Notes: generated by a model not told the origin, from the sequence alone. Shown: positions 28,901-36,209, counted from the stretch's first letter. The stretch is DNA of 64,000 nucleotides from Neobacillus notoginsengisoli (GCF_003515685.1 NZ_QWEG01000003.1:1-64000), one strand, 5' to 3'. Numbers and translations are program-made.

Positions 28901-28940
28901 GCTGTCCGAATGTTAACGGGTTCCGTTCCCTATCGCAAAC
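28901..28940 (+). repeat. hairpin repeat, left copy flanking the array
   Basis: TTAACGGGTTCCGTT (palindromic core AACGG-GTT-CCGTT) followed by CCCTATCGCAA. The same word occurs in inverted orientation at 38241-38266 with one mismatch in the core 24-26 bases. The pair brackets the whole repeat/small-gene region. Confidence 0.6.
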
Positions 28941-29003
28941 ATACGAAAAATTATTATTTTGCATATTTAAATTAGCAATTACGATTATGAACTAATGTAC
29001 TTA

Positions 29004-29080
29004 AACAAACGGGTGTGTTGATCCAGGAAGGATGACTAATTCCCTATTGAACAAACGGGGCAGGTTAGTGCAATAAGAAG
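29004..29080 (+). repeat. cassette-type repeat, copy A
   Basis: Left half AACGGGTGTGTTGATCC-AGGAAGGAT, right half TTGAACAAACGGGGCAGG-TTAGTGCAATAAG. Compared with other copies it lacks the TTTTTTGTTG middle. The small membrane protein gene at 29167 follows. Confidence 0.8.
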
Positions 29081-29166
29081 TTGTATAATAGGGTTAATAC
29101 TTTATGGGAAATACGCTTTGTTAAACAACTTTGAAGACGTAATAATACCTTGAGGTGAGTAATAAT

Positions 29167-29391
29167 ATGAACTGGTTAGGAATAGCCTGTGGTTTGATTG
29201 CTGTTTTTTTGTTGGGGTTATTACTTATCGAAACAACCCGATTTAAGAAAGAATTGAAGAAGGAAATTAATAAGAATGATAGGAGTTTATCCAACAGTTT
29301 TGTAAAAGGATGGGAAAGAAAAACATCCAGAGAAGTTATCCTTGGGATTACAGCGTTTATTTTTGTTATATTAGCAATTTTATTTAAATAA
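29167..29391 (+). CDS. small membrane protein, 74 aa
   Basis: Two predicted membrane helices (residues 4-22 and 55-73) joined by a charged loop rich in Lys and Glu. ATG at 29167 follows TTGAGGTGAG; a GTG 12 nt upstream is the alternative. Unknown function. It is the single gene between repeat copies A and B, and its stop lies about 14 bp before copy B. Confidence 0.65.
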   Translation: MNWLGIACGLIAVFLLGLLLIETTRFKKELKKEINKNDRSLSNSFVKGWERKTSREVILGITAFIFVILAILFK

Positions 29392-29405
29392 TAAAGTCTT
29401 GTTTA

Positions 29406-29432
29406 GCTAACGGGGCAGTTTAGTTGAAGAAT
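29406..29432 (+). repeat. cassette-type repeat, copy B (right half only)
   Basis: CTAACGGGGCAGTTTAGTTG-AAGAAT. Only the terminal hairpin half is present. Confidence 0.75.
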
Positions 29433-29459
29433 ATTCTCGAAGAAAAATCATCCTTGTTA

Positions 29460-29912
29460 CTAACGATGAATGCATTCAGTTATTTCGTTTTGCTTTAACC
29501 TTCTGTTTTTGACATCAATAGCCTGCCACTCCAAAGTATATTTATTACTAAAAGTGATAGTGACTAAATCATATGGGAAATCGTGAGCATCTTCAAATGT
29601 TGTTAGCTGCACGGTAACATTAAAGTAGCGGTAGGTTTCGTGTTCCACCTTCTCTTTGATTTGGAGAATCTTTGGGCAATAATACTGCTTCGGTTTGCCG
29701 AAATGTTTTTCGAGTGCCTTGTCGATGGATGAAAAAAGCAAATTGAGGATCACATCATCACGCAACTGTACATCTTTTTTAGTTGCGGTTTCGGCTTGAA
29801 CGGGAGAACTAGAGAAAAGAGTTAGGCAGGCAATCAATATTAAAAGGCTTTTTTTTATAAGAATCCTCCATTTAATGTTGCTCTTATTATGAACAATTAA
29901 GGAAATTCTCAT
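29460..29912 (-). CDS. DUF3888 secreted protein, 150 aa
   Basis: N-terminal hydrophobic signal (KSLLILIACLTLFSSSPVQA) and then a DUF3888 domain with RDDVILNLLFSSIDKALEKHFGK, YYCPKIL and PYDLVTITF. Function unknown. The true start is unclear: GGAGG at about 29866 precedes ATT/ATA codons, not ATG, so either the longer form from 29912 is used or the start codon has mutated. It is one of few genes in the array on the minus strand and fills the space between copies B and C. Confidence 0.75.
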   Translation of the reverse strand: MRISLIVHNKSNIKWRILIKKSLLILIACLTLFSSSPVQAETATKKDVQLRDDVILNLLFSSIDKALEKHFGKPKQYYCPKILQIKEKVEHETYRYFNVTVQLTTFEDAHDFPYDLVTITFSNKYTLEWQAIDVKNRRLKQNEITECIHR

Positions 29913-29916
29913 TAAA

Positions 29917-30000
29917 CAACGGGTACATTGATCTTACGAGGATAAGGCAATTTTTTGTTGAATTCGTTATTGAACAAACGGGGCAGTTTAGTGCAATAAG
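29917..30000 (+). repeat. cassette-type repeat, copy C
   Basis: Full-length copy: AACGGGTACATTGATC, TTTTTTGTTGAATTCG, TTATTGAACAAACGGGGCAG and TTTAGTGCAATAAG. Confidence 0.85.
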
Positions 30001-30088
30001 GAATTTTTATAATAATTATCACATTTTATCTACAGACATATCAATGGATTGGAAATAAAATGGGTTTAAAAGCGATGGATGTGATAAT

Positions 30089-30247
30089 ATGATGGAAAAC
30101 CTTCCTGTAATATATCAAGGAAAAGAATACTTATTAATCGTTCAATACGCATCTGGATTTTGTGAAGTAATAAAAAAAGGGGATTCATCCAACAAAGTTG
30201 AACTAGTCCATTTTACTGAGCTTAGATTCAAAAGCGAAACCGTTTAG
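30089..30247 (+). CDS. hypothetical protein, 52 aa
   Basis: Small soluble protein (MMENLPVIYQGKEYLLIVQY and onward) with a weak GGATGTG site. Unknown function; composition suggests a compact beta structure. It is the only gene between copies C and D. Alternative ATG three bases downstream at 30092. Confidence 0.5.
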   Translation: MMENLPVIYQGKEYLLIVQYASGFCEVIKKGDSSNKVELVHFTELRFKSETV

Positions 30248-30320
30248 TAATTTATTTTTGTTACTAATACTATCTATTATAGGATTCTCACTATGGGCAT
30301 AAAATCTTATAGGGATTATT

Positions 30321-30373
30321 GCCTCTTTTGAATTCCTTTTGAGGGGCAGATTAGTTTAATCAGAAAATAATAA
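30321..30373 (+). repeat. cassette-type repeat, copy D (degenerate)
   Basis: GCCTCTTTTGAATTCC followed by GAGGGGCAGATTAGTTTAAT. The ATTGAACAAAC segment is lost. Confidence 0.55.
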
Positions 30374-30405
30374 ATGATCAGTTTACCTTTTTTGAAATAA
30401 ATATG

Positions 30406-30430
30406 AAAAAACGCCTATTGGCGTTTTTTT
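30406..30430 (-). terminator. terminator of the 30442-30642 gene
   Basis: AAAAAACGCC and GGCGTTTTTTT around TATT. The same hairpin occurs at 31532-31554 beside the decayed copy of the gene. Confidence 0.8.
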
Positions 30431-30441
30431 CGAAGAGAGTG

Positions 30442-30642
30442 CTATTCATTTGAACCCATATTCTGTACATTCTTCGCCGCTTTGTTGACGGCATTGGTTG
30501 TTGCATCTACGACATTCATTGCAGTGTTCTCTGTTGTCTCTAACGCACTATGGGCGACTTGGAATGCGGCACCCGCAGTATCCTTTATCCCTTTAGACAC
30601 CTGATTTTCTTTCTGATTGTTATTTTGTTGTTGGTTAGTCAT
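30442..30642 (-). CDS. small Gln/Asn-rich protein, 66 aa
   Basis: Begins MTNQQQNNNQKENQ, then an Ala-rich amphipathic helical part (KDTAGAAFQVAHSALETTEN). AGGAGGTGGTAAA precedes the ATG at 30642. It resembles small spore or stress proteins of Bacillus in style, but no family is assigned. A frameshifted, 5'-truncated copy lies at 31566-31720, so this gene and its terminator were duplicated about 1.1 kb apart. Confidence 0.65.
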   Translation of the reverse strand: MTNQQQNNNQKENQVSKGIKDTAGAAFQVAHSALETTENTAMNVVDATTNAVNKAAKNVQNMGSNE

Positions 30643-30871
30643 TTTACCACCTCCTGACATTTTAGGGTATGGAGATAGAATTATTAATATACATTTGTAA
30701 GTAAAACTGAAAGCAATATTTGTAATATATTCAATTAATAATTTGTATGAAAATGGAATGTAAAAGGGTTACGGGAATTTTGAAAAGGTACAAGGTCACC
30801 AAGGAAAAGCACAGTCTAGTAGTGCGTCGGGACCTCGTAACAGTTTTAAAAAGTTTTCCTATTGCACCAGG

Positions 30872-30957
30872 CACGGGCGGTTTAACCTAAAAGGGGTTAA
30901 GACACTTTTTGTTGAAATCCTTATTGAACAAACGGGGCAGTTTAGTTCAAGAAGGAA
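30872..30957 (+). repeat. cassette-type repeat, copy E
   Basis: The left-half hairpin reads TTAACC/GGTTAA in place of TTGATCC/GGATCAA, keeping pairing. The right half CTTTTTGTTGAAATCC, TTATTGAACAAACGGGGCAG and TTTAGTTCAAGAAGG is standard. Confidence 0.8.
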
Positions 30958-30978
30958 TAATAAGTGGAGGTTTAAATA

Positions 30979-31381
30979 TTGAAATTTCTCACTAGCCTTA
31001 TTTTTAGCGAGGTAAATAGTCATTTTTCTATTTCACATAAGGTTAATTTAAAGATAAGATAAGCATTAAATCAAAATATAGTATCTTATCTAAAATTAAC
31101 CCCTAAAGAGAAGGAAATGGATTTTATAAATTTAATAACTTGTACAAAAAAAGCGATATTAGAAGTCGAAGTAAAAGGTCCTGACATCAATCGAAAGGAA
31201 AAAATTATTGATTGGGGCTTGTGGTTACCATACGAGAAGATAGTTAAATACCCAGACCAGAGAAAGCCATATATAATATATAAAATTCTATTTTGATGCC
31301 CTAGTAATTTTATTTGAAAGGTACGGAATAGAAGAAGAGGATGAAATAAAAATTGACTTTTCGGATTTAAATTTAGATTAA
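30979..31381 (+). pseudogene. decayed hypothetical gene
   Basis: TTG at 30979 follows GTGGAGG and opens MKFLTSLIFSEVNSHFSISH; an in-frame TAA follows KVNLKIR. The same frame continues through SYLKLTPKEKEMDF and WGLWLPYEKIVKYPDQRKPY, then one frameshift leads to FDALVILFERYGIEEEDE and the final stop at 31381. One nonsense and one indel. The intact protein would be about 130 aa, acidic at the C-terminus, like small immunity proteins; the family is unknown. It sits between copies E and F. Confidence 0.65.
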
Positions 31382-31400
31382 CACCTCTTACCTCTTCCTT

Positions 31401-31490
31401 AACAAACAGAGTTAATCCAGGAAAGATGAACCGCCTTTTTGTTGAATTCCTTATTGAACATACGGGGCAGTTTAGCTTAATAAGAAGAAG
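31401..31490 (+). repeat. cassette-type repeat, copy F
   Basis: AACAGAGTTAATCCAGGAAA, CTTTTTGTTGAATTCC, TTATTGAACATACGGGGCAG, TTTAGCTTAATAAG. It starts 20 bp after the decayed gene. Confidence 0.85.
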
Positions 31491-31531
31491 GATAAATTTC
31501 GGGTAAGCCCTCCTCTCTTTTTATAAAAATG

Positions 31532-31554
31532 AAAAAACGCCTAGTGGCGTTTTT
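31532..31554 (-). terminator. duplicated terminator beside decayed gene copy
   Basis: AAAAAACGCC and GGCGTTTTT around TAGT, matching 30406-30430. Confidence 0.7.
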
Positions 31555-31565
31555 GGAAGAGAGTG

Positions 31566-31720
31566 CTATTCATTTGAACCCATATTCTGTACATTTTTAG
31601 CGACCTTATTAACGGCATTGGTTTGTTGCATCCACGATATTCATTGCAGCGTTCTCAGTTGTTTCTAACGCACTATGGGCAACTTGAAATGCCGCATCCG
31701 TAGTGTCCTTTATTCCTTGA
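31566..31720 (-). pseudogene. truncated, frameshifted copy of the 30442 gene
   Basis: Nearly identical in sequence to 30442-30600, including the stop region and terminator. It carries an extra T at the GGTTTGTTGC site and is cut off at its 5' end, where the sequence joins the DUF3995 gene. The break shows a deletion or recombination between duplicated segments. Confidence 0.75.
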
Positions 31721-31733
31721 GATTGTCGAAATC

Positions 31734-32159
31734 TCATATAAATGATGCTAGCAAAAAAATGAGACTAATCCATACACAAAGAGGTGAATAGAAGGCGGTA
31801 TCTTGTTTTGCAAATTTAGTATGTTGGATTTTCTTGAAAAAACCTACATATTTTCCTTCACCAATAGCACGTAATAAGAAAACAATTCCTCCAGCTATAC
31901 AAAGCCATTTTGAGAGGGGGGAGGATTTGATGACTGCAAAAAAATCTATTTGAACTAATAGCAGAACAGATGCAAAAAAGCAAAGTGATCCGATAAAAAC
32001 TGTACCTAACATTCTTGGTTGTAAAACTGGTAATTTACTTTCATCTTTAGTTGGAAGAGCCGCTTTTACTCCCCATCTTCCACCAAATGCCCAAAAAACG
32101 TGTAACATACCAATAATTATAAATATTAGAGAAGTTATTCCTATTAAAATCTTTATCAA
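31734..32159 (-). CDS. DUF3995 membrane protein, 141 aa
   Basis: Four predicted membrane helices with the DUF3995 pattern HVFWAFGGRWGVKAALPT near residue 20 and FGGRWG. Function unknown. It lies on the minus strand between copies F and G, immediately next to the truncated gene copy; the 3' end reads through the deletion join. A GAGGTGG site precedes the ATG. Confidence 0.75.
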   Translation of the reverse strand: MIKILIGITSLIFIIIGMLHVFWAFGGRWGVKAALPTKDESKLPVLQPRMLGTVFIGSLCFFASVLLLVQIDFFAVIKSSPLSKWLCIAGGIVFLLRAIGEGKYVGFFKKIQHTKFAKQDTAFYSPLCVWISLIFLLASFI

Positions 32160-32307
32160 TTTACCACCTCTTCTGTATGTTATCGTCCTCCGTATCTAAA
32201 TTGGTCATATCATTAGTACATTCATTTTATTGCATTTTATTCCAATTAACTAGATGTTTTTAAATTTATTTCCTGTTTCCTGGAGGGTTGTTCAAATATA
32301 GATTAAT

Positions 32308-32362
32308 GCAATTTTCTTGAATCCCTTATTGAACAAACGGAGCTGGATAGTTGAATAAAAAG
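32308..32362 (+). repeat. cassette-type repeat, copy G (supplies a start codon)
   Basis: ATTTTCTTGAATCC, TTATTGAACAAACGGAG and CTGGATAGTTGAATAAAAAG. The terminal TTG of this copy is the start codon of the gene at 32351, with GGAG of the repeat as ribosome-binding site. Confidence 0.75.
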
Positions 32363-32533
32363 AAAACACATTTTTATTATTTATGGCTAATGGCATTGGT
32401 AATAGCAATTAGTGAACCAATAATAAAAACAATCGTTTTAACTCCGTATGTATTTCTATTCTTAGGCGCAGCTTGTTTGGTAGGAGGAATATCTCAATTT
32501 AAAGAAGTTGTCAGTAAAGGAAATCTTAATTAA
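32351..32533 (+). CDS. small membrane protein, 60 aa
   Basis: Two hydrophobic helices (about 9-30 and 30-48) with charged ends. TTG start at 32351 lies inside repeat copy G, 8 nt after GGAG, so the repeat acts as its translation start region. The stop at 32531-32533 lies inside the next repeat. The gene and flanking repeats therefore form a unit with almost no spare DNA. Unknown function. Confidence 0.65.
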   Translation: MNKKKTHFYYLWLMALVIAISEPIIKTIVLTPYVFLFLGAACLVGGISQFKEVVSKGNLN

Positions 32534-32610
32534 CCAACGGATGCTTTAATCCAAGAAGGATTACCCACCTTTTTTGTTGAATTCTTTATTGAGCAAACTG
32601 GGGAGAATAC
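32532..32610 (+). repeat. cassette-type repeat, copy H
   Basis: AACCAACGGATGCTTTAATCC, AAGAAGGATTA, TTTTTTGTTGAATTC, TTATTGAGCAAACTGGGG. Its hairpin TAATCC/GGATTA differs from other copies on both arms but still pairs. Confidence 0.8.
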
Positions 32611-32710
32611 TTCTAAAATTTATTAAACAAAAATAGATGTTTCTTTGTTCAACTTCAGAATGGGCAGGCCCTGGTCACGTTGGAAACTGAAAATTGGAGG
32701 CGTTATTGAA

Positions 32711-33274
32711 ATGGCTAAACTGATCTACCCTATTAACGTATCTTTGGACGGTTATATGGAGGACGAGCGCGGCAATCTCGAGTGGTCGACCTCCGATGAC
32801 GAGGTGTTTGCGTTCTGGACTGACTTCCAGCGGCCGATTGGCACCTACCTATACGGGCGTGGAATGTACGAGTCGATGGTGTACTGGGAGACGATAAGCG
32901 CCAAAAAAGGCGATCAACCGGAGGAAATGTGGGAATTCGCGCAGATCTGGCGAACGGCTGAGAAGATCGTGTATTCCCGGACGGTTCAGGCGGTTTCAAG
33001 CGCCAGGACTAGGATTGAGCGCGAATTCGATCCTGATGTGATTCGGAGGCTGATAGGGTCTTCAGAAGCCGACATTACGATTGGTGGCCCCGAGCTTGCC
33101 GGGAAGGCGATGAGCGCGGGACTGATCGACGAGTGTCATCTGCTTGTTAATCCGATTGTCTTGGGTGGAGGTAAGCGAGCATTGCCGGACAACCTACGCA
33201 TGCGGCTCGAGCTGCTCGGTGAGCGCCGCTTCCGATGCGGCGTTGTTCATCTTCACTACCGTGTGATCGTCTGA
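32711..33274 (+). CDS. RibD C-terminal/dihydrofolate reductase-like protein, 187 aa
   Basis: Dihydrofolate-reductase-fold oxidoreductase of the RibD C-terminal family: IYPINVSLDGYMEDERG at the N-terminus, TYLYGRGMYESM, and the NADPH loop ITIGGPELAGKAM with VNPIVLGGGKRALP. Known relatives are of unclear substrate. ATG 32711 follows GGAGG by 10 nt. The coding sequence is much more GC-rich than every gene around it (many GCG, CGG, CGC codons), a strong sign of recent acquisition from a different genome. It is flanked by repeat copies H and I. Confidence 0.85.
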   Translation: MAKLIYPINVSLDGYMEDERGNLEWSTSDDEVFAFWTDFQRPIGTYLYGRGMYESMVYWETISAKKGDQPEEMWEFAQIWRTAEKIVYSRTVQAVSSARTRIEREFDPDVIRRLIGSSEADITIGGPELAGKAMSAGLIDECHLLVNPIVLGGGKRALPDNLRMRLELLGERRFRCGVVHLHYRVIV

Positions 33275-33372
33275 TCCCGACGCTAGAGTAAAATTCAGAA
33301 GTTACAATTTCGAGCTTACAAAATCAACTGAAATTACAAAAGCCGGAAGTTATGAGCGTCTTCCATATTTAT

Positions 33373-33461
33373 ACTAACGGGTGCGTTGATCCAGGAAGGA
33401 TCAACCGCCGTTTTTGTTGAACTCCTTATTGTACAAACGGGGAAGGTTAGCACAAGAAGGA
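33373..33461 (+). repeat. cassette-type repeat, copy I
   Basis: Best complete copy: CTAACGGGTGCGTTGATCC, AGGAAGGATCAACCGCC, TTTTTGTTGAACTCC, TTATTGTACAAACGGGG, AGGTTAGCACAAGAAGG. Confidence 0.88.
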
Positions 33462-33518
33462 GAGACGAGTCAAAACGTAGAACATATTAGCAATATGTTG
33501 CGGGAATGGGTGATTTTA

Positions 33519-33956
33519 ATGCGAGGAGAGAAACGTATCCGAATCAAAATTGGGGATGTATATGCTATACCATTACCTAATGGCAAATATGCTTTCGGTA
33601 GAATATTTAAAGATGGTGGAATTGGTATTTATAAATATATCGGAGAAAATATTGAAGACATTCCAAAGGTTGAGGAGTACCAATTTATTGTTGGTATATA
33701 TGAATATGTTCTAAAGTCAGGAGATTGGACAGTTGTAGAAAATCGCCCTTTTAAAAGTGATGGAGAAGCATTCCCACCTCCTTTTTGTATCATTGATAGT
33801 ATTTCAGGTGAATATTCCATTTACCAAAAAGGTGAAATTCGAAGTGCAACAAAATCGGAATGTGAAGGATTAGAGGTAGCGGCAGTTTGGGCGGATAATC
33901 ACATAATAGATAGGATTATGGGCGACGATAAATGGCACAGAGATGATAAAATATAA
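33519..33956 (+). CDS. Imm26-family immunity protein, 145 aa
   Basis: Matches immunity protein 26: IKIGDVYAIPLPNGKYAFGRIFKDGGIGIY at the N-terminus and a conserved tail GLEVAAVWADNHIIDRI. Imm26 proteins neutralise polymorphic or contact-dependent toxins. No toxin gene lies beside it, so it is an orphan immunity gene. ATG 33519 follows GGGAATGGG; a longer in-frame reading from 33414 would begin in the repeat and is less likely. It is the only gene between copies I and J. Confidence 0.82.
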   Translation: MRGEKRIRIKIGDVYAIPLPNGKYAFGRIFKDGGIGIYKYIGENIEDIPKVEEYQFIVGIYEYVLKSGDWTVVENRPFKSDGEAFPPPFCIIDSISGEYSIYQKGEIRSATKSECEGLEVAAVWADNHIIDRIMGDDKWHRDDKI

Positions 33957-33971
33957 TATTTCTTTGTTCCA

Positions 33972-34054
33972 GTAACGGGTGCGATGTTCGGAAGGATATC
34001 CGCCCTTTTTTGTTGAATTCCTTATTGTACAAACGGTGCAGGTTAGTTCAATAA
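33972..34054 (+). repeat. cassette-type repeat, copy J
   Basis: TAACGGGTGCGATGTTCGG, TTTTTTGTTGAATTCC, TTATTGTACAAACGGTGCAG, GTTAGTTCAATAA. It starts about 15 bp after the Imm26 stop. Confidence 0.85.
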
Positions 34055-34079
34055 CATAGGTAAAAGAAAGGACAATGAA

Positions 34080-34379
34080 ATGAAAATTCCAAATGAGTTA
34101 GACGGTGCAAAGGTAATTCAATATACAAATAACGTTCCATCTAATGACTATGGTATTGTCTTATATGAAGAGGAAAGCACTAAGAAAGAAGTCAAAATAA
34201 CTGGGATAGCAATCGCTAAATACGAAGACGCAGAGGGTTTCAATCTTTTTTCTTGTGACTTGAACTGGCAGGTAATTGGTGATTACTTCTATTTTACCTT
34301 AGTTGAAGCAATAAATGAGGCGTGCGACGGTTTTGGTGTTAAGAGTAATGATTGGTGTTTGGTCGATAAGCAATCTTAA
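34080..34379 (+). CDS. small acidic protein, possible immunity type, 99 aa
   Basis: Acidic soluble protein (MKIPNELDGAKVIQYTNNVP and onward; many Asp/Glu, conserved-looking Cys residues) similar in style to Bacillus small immunity proteins, without a clear family. AAAGGACAATGAA precedes the ATG. Its stop overlaps repeat copy K. The immunity role is a guess from composition and from the Imm26 gene next to it. Confidence 0.6.
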   Translation: MKIPNELDGAKVIQYTNNVPSNDYGIVLYEEESTKKEVKITGIAIAKYEDAEGFNLFSCDLNWQVIGDYFYFTLVEAINEACDGFGVKSNDWCLVDKQS

Positions 34380-34410
34380 GCTAACGTGGCAGTTTAGTAA
34401 AAGAAGAAAA
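34378..34410 (+). repeat. cassette-type repeat, copy K (right half)
   Basis: CTAACGTGGCAGTTTAGTAA-AAGAAG, overlapping the stop codon of the preceding gene. Confidence 0.75.
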
Positions 34411-34463
34411 AATCCTTAATAAGTATTAAACACTAAAATTCTGCATTTAGGAGGAATGTAAAG

Positions 34464-34619
34464 GTTGATGAAAAGTTTGAAAATTTATTCAGACGTTCCT
34501 TGATTGCTTACCATGAGTGTACCGATAAAAAATATGCAAAAGTATTGGAGAAGATAACAAATGATCTAATGGATAATGCACATGAAAACGGTTTTGTTTA
34601 TGAAGTTTCCCTGATATAA
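34464..34619 (+). pseudogene. small ORF lacking a canonical start
   Basis: Frame VDEKFENLFRRSLIAYHECT and onward, 51 aa to TAA at 34617. A good AGGAGGAATG site lies upstream, but the codon at the expected start is GTT and the nearby TTG/ATG are out of frame, suggesting a small indel at the 5' end. Family unknown. Confidence 0.4.
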
Positions 34620-34648
34620 CTCGAATCAAATAATTCGCAGAAATCTTT

Positions 34649-34834
34649 TTAAAACATCTCGACGATACGATCGACCGATTTCACATAAAGGATTATGACT
34701 ACAGAGATCAGGATATCAAAAGGAAACACAAAGATTATTTTCGCAAGACTTTTCGATATATAAAACGACAAAAGGCTTGGAAAAAAGGATAGAACACGAG
34801 CCGATACCACATCTTCTTTTGGTACAACCAGCAT
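34649..34834 (-). CDS. uncertain small membrane ORF, 61 aa
   Basis: A 61-codon frame with one long hydrophobic stretch (IIFVFPFDILISVVIILYV) and a weak AGGTTAGGA site before its ATG. No family recognised; it could be a remnant. Confidence 0.3.
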   Translation of the reverse strand: MLVVPKEDVVSARVLSFFPSLLSFYISKSLAKIIFVFPFDILISVVIILYVKSVDRIVEMF

Positions 34835-34897
34835 TTCCTAACCTATTTTTCCTCGATGAAATTGTTTGATATCCTCTTTTTATTTCAAATAGTACGC

Positions 34898-35004
34898 ACC
34901 TAGCTGGGATTGTGTATCAATCATCATCATAATAACTCCTTCTCCCAAGTATCTGGTTAGCTGCATAATCAATATCAGCACCTAGCTGGGATTGTGTATC
35001 AATC
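34898..35004 (-). repeat. 26-bp direct repeat across the lipoprotein 3' end
   Basis: CACCTAGCTGGGATTGTG plus TATCAATC occurs at 34898-34923 and 34979-35004, 81 bp apart. The first copy lies beyond the stop codon. Confidence 0.75.
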
Positions 35005-35414
35005 GCAGCATCCAGTGAATCCTGATCGCCTGATTCTTGATAAAAAACAATGGATTCCAAGGAATCAGGTAACTCCAAGATTGCGTTTCTGTAGATAACA
35101 GCAAAATCCTTAAGTTCCGAATCGTCGGCTGGAAGAGGAAGGGTTTCCATTTGCTTGGTCGATTCCCTTAATTCCTTCAGTGCGGTTTTATATTCTACTT
35201 CAAAGTTTTTATTATTCATGAAATCAATAGTAGCTGCAGCTGCTATTTTAACAACTTCCCTATGAGAAAAGTGAAAATCGACAAAGGATTTCATATACTC
35301 AGAATCTCCAACTACTTCAGGTTCAGGTTTTTTTATTTCTTTTACGGTTTTATTTACATTGCAGGCCGATAAAAATAAAACAATAATAAAAAATATAACA
35401 TTAAATTGTTTCAT
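34917..35414 (-). CDS. lipoprotein of unknown function, 165 aa
   Basis: Lipobox LFLSACN with lipidated Cys18 and then a helical exported domain (SFVDFHFSHREVVKIAAAATIDF, ALKELRESTKQMETLPLP) ending in RRSYYDDD. GGAGGGTATC precedes the ATG. A 26-bp stretch of the coding end (34979-35004, encoding IDTQSQLGA) is repeated at 34898-34923 just past the stop, so the 3' end was rearranged. Unknown function. Confidence 0.7.
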   Translation of the reverse strand: MKQFNVIFFIIVLFLSACNVNKTVKEIKKPEPEVVGDSEYMKSFVDFHFSHREVVKIAAAATIDFMNNKNFEVEYKTALKELRESTKQMETLPLPADDSELKDFAVIYRNAILELPDSLESIVFYQESGDQDSLDAAIDTQSQLGADIDYAANQILGRRSYYDDD

Positions 35415-35706
35415 AGATACCCTCCTAAAGTGTTAATAAAAGGACTGTAAATATTTTCCCTTTAAAGTAATTAAGTAAACATTTTAAAAGGGATCCACAA
35501 TTTAAAGAAAACTCGACAATAGAAATTTGAAACCTTTTCCCAATATGATCGTATTGAAACTAAAATCATAATAGTAGGAGGCTGAGGTAATGTTGATAAA
35601 AATGAAACAATGTGATGTTTATGCTCCTTAATATTTTTTAGCAAAATTTTGTTTATAGATAAGGTTTGTTGGTTTTAACAAATATTTGCTTAAAGAAAGG
35701 ATAATT

Positions 35707-35985
35707 ATGTCTAAACTCTCAAAAGCATTTAATGAATACTTTTATGCTTGGGGCGATAATGACCCTAATAAAAAAGTTTTGAGATACGGAAAATTTGTAT
35801 CTTTAAAACAATTGCATGGATATGACGATCATGTATATTACAGACCACGTAGGCAAATGGCAGGAACGGTAATCATTTTGGGTGGTGTAGGTCTATTTGG
35901 GGCGAGTGGATATGGTCTATATAAAGGTGTCTCTTACCTCAAAGCCAAGTACGATAAAAGAAAGACAGATAAAGAAAATCTCTAG
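35707..35985 (+). CDS. small membrane-associated protein, 92 aa
   Basis: N-terminal soluble part (LSKAFNEYFYAWGDNDPNKK) followed by one membrane helix (MAGTVIILGGVGLFGASGYGL) and a basic tail. ATG 35707 follows AAAGAAAGGA; the in-frame ATG at 35686 lacks a site. Unknown function. A hairpin terminator follows. Confidence 0.6.
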   Translation: MSKLSKAFNEYFYAWGDNDPNKKVLRYGKFVSLKQLHGYDDHVYYRPRRQMAGTVIILGGVGLFGASGYGLYKGVSYLKAKYDKRKTDKENL

Positions 35986-36013
35986 CCTATTTTAGACTAG
36001 GGATTTTCTTAAT
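35974..36013 (+). terminator. terminator after the 35707 gene
   Basis: AAAATCTCTAG pairs with CTAGGGATTTT (one G-T) around CCTATTTTAGA, followed by CTTAATACTTTTTT. The stem includes the stop codon. Confidence 0.65.
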
Positions 36014-36164
36014 ACTTTTTTCTGAAAGATTAAACACTATCGTAAGTATGATCTCGTTATAAGCATATATAGGAAACATAGTTGTGGCTGCGAGGTTGTT
36101 ATTTAAGGCTGTTTTTTAAAAGGTTTTTGTTATCAAGCTTAGCACTGAAAAAACGTTGATTTTA

Positions 36165-36194
36165 AACTAACGGGGGCAGTTTAGTTGAAGAATA
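36165..36194 (+). repeat. cassette-type repeat, copy L (right half)
   Basis: AACTAACGGGGGCAGTTTAG plus TTGAAGAA, immediately before the next small gene. Confidence 0.75.
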
Positions 36195-36209
36195 AAATGG
36201 GGGTTTTTG

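Noticed and set aside
31734-32159. DUF3995 gene as pseudogene because it adjoins the truncated copy
   Set aside because: The reading is full length with a good start and all membrane helices; only the downstream join is rearranged.
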